64,000 nt of DNA from assembly GCF_905220365.1 (NCBI RefSeq), contig NC_061143.1:8804001-8868000 (forward strand). Reading direction: 5' to 3'. This document shows positions 56,402-64,000 of this stretch, piece by piece. Below the pieces are notes generated by a model that saw only the letters and a list, made by a program, of their open reading frames with translations, did no database searches and had not been told where the DNA came from. The position numbers were made by a program, and so were the translations under genes. Source of the DNA: Vanessa cardui. Lineage: Eukaryota > Arthropoda > Insecta > Lepidoptera > Nymphalidae. How positions within the stretch are numbered: the stretch's first letter is position 1; each line of letters opens with the position of its first letter.

Positions 56402-56983
56402 ATCTTTTGCTGTAGAGTCACCATTCTGTAATTATTACCATTAAATTTTAATTTTATCATCTACCAGAAATAAGTTTTACAAAATAAATACTCTATGATA
56501 ATATTTTTAAGGGCTTAAGGTCATCGCAAACAAACCATATTATCCATTTTATTAGGAAACATAAAATCATAGTGCCATATTATATAAAAATAAATAGACA
56601 TATTCATGAGTATCTAGAAAGAAATCAGAAGATACATTTATAACCTATTAAACAAAGTATTTGTTTAAGAGTGCGTTTGTCTGTTTAAAGACACTTGTCT
56701 TAGTATATACAAGTAAGCATACATATATGATACTATAGAAGTTTTCACTCACGAAGGCGCGCGCCTCCACGTTAAATTATTGGCGTGCATCAGTATGAGT
56801 GGCGCTTGTGCTTACAAGATGTCTCAGCGCGTGAGATGATTAATGTAAGAATAAAGACGGTAACCTTAATACAAATGAGATTGTATTTGCTTAATGGACG
56901 TTTATCAGATCTATACTGGTAGACCAGTAATTGATCGGTACAGAAGCTTCTGATTTCTGATTAACGAATGAAACCAAAATATA

Positions 56984-57062
56984 AAAATCAAAATCAAAAT
57001 AAACTTTATTGAAGTATGCTTTTACAAGAACTTTTGAATCGTCATTTAACTACTACCATCTT
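56984..57062 (-). repeat. LINE 3'-end fragment (CR1/Zenon-like)
   Basis: Reverse complement ends TTTATTTTGATTTTGATTTT and carries AAAGTTCTTGTAAAAGCATA, as in the copy at 14290-14410. Confidence 0.65.
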
Positions 57063-59930
57063 TACCAAAGTATTTTTAGAAGTGATTTGAAGTTATGAAA
57101 TGTATGTATATCTCATTAATGTTGTAATACAATTTAATTTAATATAATTTTTTATGTTGAACGTCCATTTCCTACTTAAAATTTTCCTGTTTTTCGTAGT
57201 AATATCCGAAACAGCCTCTCCAAGGCGTCTGGCTGCGGATCGATGGAGGCACGTGACTTGACAGCCAACTGTACGTACTGTAGATCGGGTAACGCAGTAT
57301 TCATTATAATAATACTTTTAAACGAACTTGGTTCTTATTGCAAGCAATATAAGTAGCATAATTTTATGAACTTAAGACACGCTAGCTTGGTATACATTAA
57401 AGAATTTTCATAAAAACTGTAATCCTCGCGTTAGCGCTAAACTACTCTCATTTTAACGACTTTGTAAAAGCCATATTTAATTTTTAAGAATAAATATATT
57501 TTTTATCTTTCTGATACGATATCGATTACAGTTTTTTATACGATTGAAGAATTTGTTTATTAAACATATAAGGCATTACTTTATACAAGATTGTATCTAT
57601 TAAGGCATATTTACATATATGTTTTTGTTCTATGTGTTTGAGTATCGTTCACTCAATTGGAGTAAAACTTTACACAGCTGTTGTTCACTTGTGAGAGATG
57701 GCTTCTGATATCATTAATATATGGCTGGTAGGAGACATAGCAGGTATTTTGCAATCAAAAAAAGACAACTTAATACAACACTTTGTTTTGAGAAAGTTAG
57801 AAGTAGGTATGTATGTATATAATAAAATGTAACAAATGAATAAGGAATAGGAAACTTACAGACTTGCAATTTTCGTATATAATACTCGATAGCAATATTT
57901 ATTGTTATAAATGGTATAGAAGTGAAGATACTACTGCTGTGTGTACACTGCTTTATTTAAAGTCTGGGTAAGACTTACGCTAGAAATAGCAAGACTATAT
58001 TTTTTTCCGACTCGTGTGTTCCGAGAAAAGTTATGCAAATCTTTGAGGTCTTGTGACCTACTTACAAACCCACCAAGAAGCAGTAAGGCTTACGAATACC
58101 TTCCTGTCGTATAGTTTTAGTACAAATAATATCTTACACATATACTTTTGTTTCCATAATTACTATTTAGTATCAGTTTTTTCATCAATCAACTACGTTT
58201 CTATACAATAATATTTTTGGAGCAATAATACAGTCTGTAATTATTGCTCCGATGGTGTCGTATATATTGGGCATTTCTACTAATATTACACATGTAAAAG
58301 TGAGTCTGTTTTAAATTGTGAAATTGCAAATGTAAGTTAGTATTTCGTAGCTTTTATGTTGGTCATTATATATATATTGTTCATTGTTTACTTATTAAAT
58401 GCCTCGAATGATTATATGCAGTTAATCAAATATATGTATATGTTGGGCTTATATAGAGTTATTGGTTTTTCTATCAAGAAATTCCTGAAGGCTTTCGCGT
58501 TTGGAAAGTCGTCAGTGTTGATACTCTTGCTTCGGAAAGTAAATAAAACAATCGCTATTGCGACTGTCTTATTTTCGTTCGTGTTGGAATTACCAACCCA
58601 TCAGATTGCGAGAGGTCAGGAGAAGAGAATACATACACTTTTGTAGTTTAATTGTTTTTATATAATTGGTAGACAGACGGGTAATGATGGTAGGTCACTT
58701 TCCATAGACATTGAAGCTGTGATAAATTTATTACATTAATGGGTCTTATATTTGAGTTACAAATGAGTACAAGTTATCTCCATAAAAGAGTAATTCGTCT
58801 GTGATTTTCACATTACTTTCCCGAAAAGCCACCATGAGAAATGAGTATGTGTGAAAATAGTGCTTTACATGATACTGGAGACGTAATTAGCCTTAAATAT
58901 TTTCTTTATTAGCAAATAAATCGAAATAGCTAATTTCGCATTGTATATGATATGTATAACTAAATGTATTATATTTTTGCAAACTTATTTCTACTATTAT
59001 AAAATGGTTTTTAAACTACACATAGAATTAGCCAAAGTATTTCCATAGCCATAAAAAAGTATATTTTCCTTTAATGTTCTCTGTAAAGTCTTGAATTTCG
59101 GTAGGTCTCGTTTCCTCAGTGTTATCGATTGCCGCCTACGCCTCAAGAATACCTAATGTGAAAGCTTGCACATTTACAAAGATGTTACTAGTGAACCTTA
59201 TTTTTAATAGAATAACGATCAAATTCGTATGACTTGTCGTTTACAAAGTATGCGCTGGTTTTGCAGAAGGTCAGTATGAAATTCTGATGCTTATAGATGA
59301 TAATAGATAGATGATAATAGTAAAATTTCAAGTACCTTAATAAGAATATACATTAAAATAAACCTAATAATAATATTTCATGAAATATATAATGTATATA
59401 CATAGCTTACGTTGAATATTGGATACGCCCGTACTTAGTCCTGGGTATCATTAGCAGCCTGTTTATCTGTTTCTCATTACTGAGTAACTGAGTTATTAAA
59501 TTTTGCTAAACATAATTACACTTTAATGGTTGTCAACAATATAGCATATTATGCAATCAAATTTAATCGATAAATTGATGAAATAATTGAAAAAATAAAA
59601 TAAAATATACGAATTTTTTATATGTATTGCATATTTTATATACATATTTATTATCAAACTAAAATTATTTTTAAACATTTTAAAATAATAAAAACAGTGT
59701 ATTCTCTAGTTTCTGCCTGAAACATGTACATATTAATTTAAATAAAGATAATGACAAACATTGTTTTCGTATAGTCTGTATAACTAAGATCAATAGCTAT
59801 TTTCGAATGCAAAATGCAACTTTCTAAAACCAAATAGTATCCTAGTTTAATAAACCCATTTTCATCATCTTAAAACTCTACGCCGTAGCACCGTAGCCCG
59901 TAAAGGGTGCTTATGCTGTAACAAAACTAA
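57063..59930. other. Gene-free stretch
   Basis: 58219-58250 is an inverted repeat (GGAGCAATAAT / ATTATTGCTCC). 58670-58740 is a scrap of the GGTTGGCGG repeat. The open frame 58356-58646 is hydrophobic and AT-driven with no domain. No gene recognised. Confidence 0.35.
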
Positions 59931-59939
59931 TTTATTATC

Positions 59940-60110
59940 CGTCAGAATTCACACGTAATCAGCTGACCACGCCCATCAGAGAACTCCCCCCTACATCGAC
60001 GTTCCACGACCAATGAGCACGCGACATTTGAATTTTAAATCGGCACTCGCTCGATATAGCTGTTTCGCTCTATTATAGTGCGTGACACTGGAGGCGCGTG
60101 TAAAAACTCG
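59940..60110 (+). promoter_or_regulatory. Promoter-like block with CCAAT and CACGCCC boxes
   Basis: Less AT-rich block with CCACGCCCA (59968-59976, Sp/KLF-like), CCAAT (60010-60014) and CGTGACACTGGAGGCGCGTG further on. It lies upstream of the gene starting at 63980. Orientation and start site are inferred. Confidence 0.3.
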
Positions 60111-61379
60111 ATTTTTATAGGTTTTTTGTGTAAAGCCTAAAGGATAATCTTTGTTGGTTTAATTTTATTAGTATTGTTTTCTGTTGCGGTTCTCGTTTGG
60201 ATGATATGATATTTAGTTTTGGTTTCGTTTCATATTTTCTTAGTTAATATATCTACTTGTTTTGCTTTTAAATGTTATCAGAACTAAAATGAAAATGATT
60301 ATTTCTTTAAAAATTAGCTAGCTTTTAAGACAGTCGATTTTTATTACATAATTTTTTATGCTGTTATTTGTGTTGTAATGTTATTTTTTAACCCGTAAAA
60401 AAAATTACATAGGTATATCGGTGTGTATTTTTTTTTCAAGTAATGTTTTACAGAAAAATGTAGAAATATAACACGGAAAATTATTCACACGGGTCGTATA
60501 ACACAATTACAAGAATATCAAATTTATTATTATAGGATTGCGTAAACTAAAAAATATTAACGAAATTTATAATTTATTCATGGTATGATTTTCTTTTAAC
60601 TTAAAAATAAAGTTTTATTTAATGTAAAAATATATTTATATTTTACCACATTTTAAAATAAATATGGAATATTAGTGTTGTTTTTTTAATCTTCTTTTTA
60701 TTGAATTTATAAATAAGGTATAATTACCAAAATTCCCATTTTCACATAACAATTACACATACCTTCAAGTCACAGTTACGCATTAGTCATACTGTACCAT
60801 ATCACTGAGCAATTACTAACCAGCAAATATAAATTGAACCCTAACTTGTATCACATATCCTCCTTTTTATGTGAGCTAATATGAACACAGGGGGGAAGAG
60901 CGGATCAAGTAAGACTGGTAGTTCATTCACTTGAAAATTGCTTGACAGTTACAAACAAAATGTATTCGGGGTTAGGTCATAGGTGTAATGTCGTGAGAAA
61001 TGAGCTTATCTCCTTTATTGTCAAAGCATTTTGATGATAATTGTACATTTCGAATGGTTAGCATTTTAGGTTTTTTATTAAAGGTATTTAAATTGGCGTG
61101 TAAGCTGAATTACACGGTAAGATCTCGTGATATAAAATAGCTTGTTAAATTATGTAGATACATATGTACGTGTTTATGCTTTTAAATAAATTACTTTTTA
61201 AATAAATTCTTTGTCGTTAGTTGAAACAAAAAATAGTATAAAAAACATTATGTTAAAACAAAATCGTAATTTTTTTAATAACCATAAAAACACAAATATA
61301 ACAGTTATAGCAACATCCAATAGATCTATCGTAAAACATTTTCCGTACACAAAAGATTAGCGAAAGCAATAATTAGGGC

Positions 61380-61760
61380 ACACCCCAATAACATGGCGTG
61401 AGACGTGACACTAGCGCGCGTCACGTAAAGGTAACCCAATTACATCGACGTGACGTTCAGACATTCGACAGCACGCCCCGTCGAGCCGCTGTGCTCGAGC
61501 CGGGCTTGTTTCGTATGCCGTACGCTGGGCCGGTTCGACGCACACATCCACGAGTATAGTTTTGATAGCATCCTCTCAATGACCGCTGGACCGACAGACT
61601 CGGCACACGTGTTCGCGGCCGTCTTCACCAAAATGCATGTTAATAACGCATGCACACGCGCGCGTTTCAGAACGTATCATTGCGCGCGCGGGAAAAGTTT
61701 GGCAGTTGACGTTCGCGCGCTTTTGTTTTTGTTTTTTTAAATTTTACGGCTCCTCTATCG
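61380..61760 (+). promoter_or_regulatory. CpG-rich promoter-like island upstream of the right-end gene
   Basis: Three ACGTGAC words (61403-61409, inverted at 61420-61426, and 61448-61454), alternating CGCG tracts, and GCGCGGGAAAA near 61687 (E2F-type TTTTCCCGCGC) lie in strongly CpG-rich sequence. This is the longest such island outside the TTLL4 tail. It suits a CpG promoter about 2.2 kb before the ATG at 63980. Confidence 0.4.
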
Positions 61761-62029
61761 TGACGCGGCCGTGACTGTGGATTTTATTTTTGTGATTTTT
61801 AGTCTGTGCCTGTGCTAGATTTTTTTTTGTGTCATAGTGATGTAGTGACGCTACTTTTAAATACTGGTATAGTAATAGACGATTAATTTTTCAGCATCAC
61901 AAAGTAGTAAACTACAAATGATACCTTAAAAAATTTTTTTTCTATAATATATTTACACATTATATATACAAGAAATAATATTAATTAAATTATTATAATT
62001 AAAAATCACTGAGCTAGTAGGTATTGTAG

Positions 62030-62191
62030 ATGAGTGTTAGTAAAGTAAATTTAGCGATTCTTAGTTTTCACTCCCGCGCACCCGAGCCAACTCAAACAGA
62101 TGTTATTGCTTCACAAACATTAAAAGTACCCAAACCCGTAATCGCTGAGGTTAACAAAACACTGCGCAATAAATACTTTAGTGAAGAGTAA
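62030..62191 (+). CDS. Candidate 53-codon small ORF in the leader region
   Basis: ATG at 62030 to TAA at 62189-62191. The protein begins MSVSKVNLAILSFHSRAPEP and ends KTLRNKYFSEE: soluble, mixed composition, no signal peptide or known domain. The stretch is less AT-rich than its flanks. It sits between the CpG island and the ATG at 63980, so it could be an upstream ORF, part of a spliced leader, or chance. Confidence 0.25.
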   Translation: MSVSKVNLAILSFHSRAPEPTQTDVIASQTLKVPKPVIAEVNKTLRNKYFSEE

Positions 62192-63979
62192 ATATCGTAA
62201 AGACTTCAATAATAGGTGCCGATAAAACATACGAAAAATATTGAGTGCGCACACGCAATTAGTAAATATATCGAATGACGGGGTCACGCTTACTAGTGGG
62301 TCCGAAATTAAATCTTCAATGATTTATGTATTACATTGAATTATACTTATAGTTATTCAAATTTTAAATATGAAAAATATTGTATTTCACATCAGAGATG
62401 TGTGTTTTGTAATTAAATGTTAATTGAAATTTAATAGATATGGCGTTTTCTCTTTGATTTATCCTTAAGACAGGAAGATTTAAAATTAAAATGGAAAATA
62501 GAATATTTTAAATTCTTTTTGTACATGTGTTTTAAATATTGCTCAAATGTTTATAAAGTAAATTTAATTGAACAAAATTACCGGTCACAGGTTCTTGCAA
62601 TTTTATGGAATTTAAATTAAAAGTACTATAATGTTGTTTCTTTTATTTTCTGTCTTTCATTGAAAAAGTGAATGAATAAATTGAAGTATTAAAAGAGTAG
62701 ATATATTTAGGCTTTCGGGCATTTGAATAAGTCACGGATTCAAAAAAATATTTATCTATGTGTGCGTGTTAATAATTCGTAATAAAGATCTGGTGTATGA
62801 TAACATGCAAGACTCACTTAAGTGGTTCTTCATGTCACAGTATTTAAATTGAATTAAATCCAAACAATAATTTATTCAAGTAGTCTTTTATGTGAACTAT
62901 TCAATTTACAAGTCCGTCATTGAATATGTGAAGTTGCTACGGATTCTTAACATGAATTTTATCAATCGGGACCAGCGTACCTCACTAACTTCGCTTTTAT
63001 AAAGTCATATAACTTTTTTTTTAAATAAAGTGTAATTAAAGTACCTATTAACATTAAAAAAAAATATGATGCGTTAATCAATGCTATTTTTAATATATCA
63101 TGATAAAGAATTATTATAAGTATCTGTACAAATAAATTAATAACTTGAATTTTTAATTGTTATGTTAAGATGCATAAATAAAAAGAAATATAAGGACTTT
63201 AATCAATTTTAGATATTTTTTTTAGAATCGATAGTATGTGTAGAATATTTTGATCAATAGATGAGATAATTAAGATTAAACTAAAAATATTAAGCGGAAA
63301 CAAGCAAGATAAAATTTCAATATGAGTAGAAGATAAATGTACTTACATATATTTCTTATGTTGAGGACTTCAAACAACACAAAATCATACATAGCTAATG
63401 TAGTAATTATGCCGCGGAGAATAGAGAAAATACTACATGTGATTTAGCGTCGAATTGAAATTCTGATTCTTAGAGTGAAAAATCTTTGAGTTTTTAGGCA
63501 CTGTTTGTCCAACGTCCAGATGTTTTGAGTACAAACTAAAATATATAATTAGAGAGGATTATATATATTCCTTTATTTGATTATTTATATCTTTAGGATC
63601 TTTCCCTGAAAAGATGGAGCCATTGTGTCAATATAGAGTCTTACAATATAGCATATTATAATAATGTCAGTTATTTCGCTATCACTTCAATTAGTTGCAA
63701 AGCTCAATCAAAGAAGGAACTGGCGACAAGATCTCTTTACTGTTGTTCGGTTATTTAACCGTGACGAAAATAGTTATGTACTTAAACTTCTTGGACAAGG
63801 ATAAATTTCATTATTATTTTTATTATCTATTCTAGGAAAAATAACTATCATAAACAATTAAATATTGTGATACAGTCATAATGACATTAACATTTAATTA
63901 GAACCATGTGTTTGTATACAAACTACAGTGAGAATTAAAAAAAATCGAAACAAGAATGGACGAGTGATAATTAGTGAAA

Positions 63980-64000
63980 ATGGAGCACCCAGGAGGATTC
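63980..64000 (+). CDS. First codons of an unidentified gene, cut by the window edge
   Basis: ATG in a strong context (GTGAAAATGG, A at -3 and G at +4) opens MEHPGGF to the last base. Too short to identify. The long gene-free, motif-rich upstream region suggests a developmentally regulated gene, but that is inference. Confidence 0.4.

Noticed and set aside
58356..58646. 96-codon hydrophobic frame
   Set aside because: AT-driven composition rich in Leu/Ile/Tyr, no domain, no splice or promoter context; not accepted as a gene.
61440..61740. Overlapping frames of 71 and 96 codons on opposite strands
   Set aside because: Open because of CpG-rich composition in a promoter-like island; neither has a recognisable domain.

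Overview
This window looks like nuclear DNA of a lepidopteran insect, probably a butterfly. It is AT-rich, has spliceosomal introns with GT/AG borders, and carries repeat families typical of Lepidoptera: tRNA-derived SINEs ending in (TTG)n, Helitron-like elements ending in CTAG, an RTE LINE ending in (GAT)n, a mariner element, and a short dispersed repeat beginning GGTTGGCGG. Species cannot be named from the sequence alone.

Left part (about 1.2-19.6 kb, + strand): one multi-exon gene for a TTLL4-type tubulin polyglutamylase. Twelve exons from 5062 to 15180 join in frame by GT/AG rules and carry the complete TTL domain and the downstream TTLL4-specific region. A short first coding exon (1169-1210) fits in phase. 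The 3' end is ambiguous between a short tail (18533-18568) and a longer Ser/Pro/Ala-rich tail (16447-16504 plus 18842-19059). The introns hold SINEs, a 576-bp MITE, Helitron-like pieces and a 30-unit, 20-bp minisatellite that starts just after a splice donor.

Middle (about 21-27 kb): the first tRNA-Ala gene, an intronless short-chain dehydrogenase/reductase on the - strand (22972-23733) whose usual catalytic Tyr is Phe, and a decayed RTE retrotransposon.

Right part (about 27-64 kb): a gene desert with ten dispersed tRNA-Ala(TGC) genes in all (counting the one at 21.2 kb), a dead mariner transposon with both ends preserved, LINE fragments, SINEs, and several islands of complex, less AT-rich sequence that read like regulatory elements (27.6, 28.4, 30.9, 34.8, 48.6, 50.0, 60.0 and 61.4-61.75 kb). 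The last 21 bases open a new gene on the + strand (ATG at 63980, MEHPGGF...), so the desert and the CpG-rich blocks at 60-62 kb may be its regulatory landscape and promoter. No CRISPR array, operon or bacterial-type system is present.
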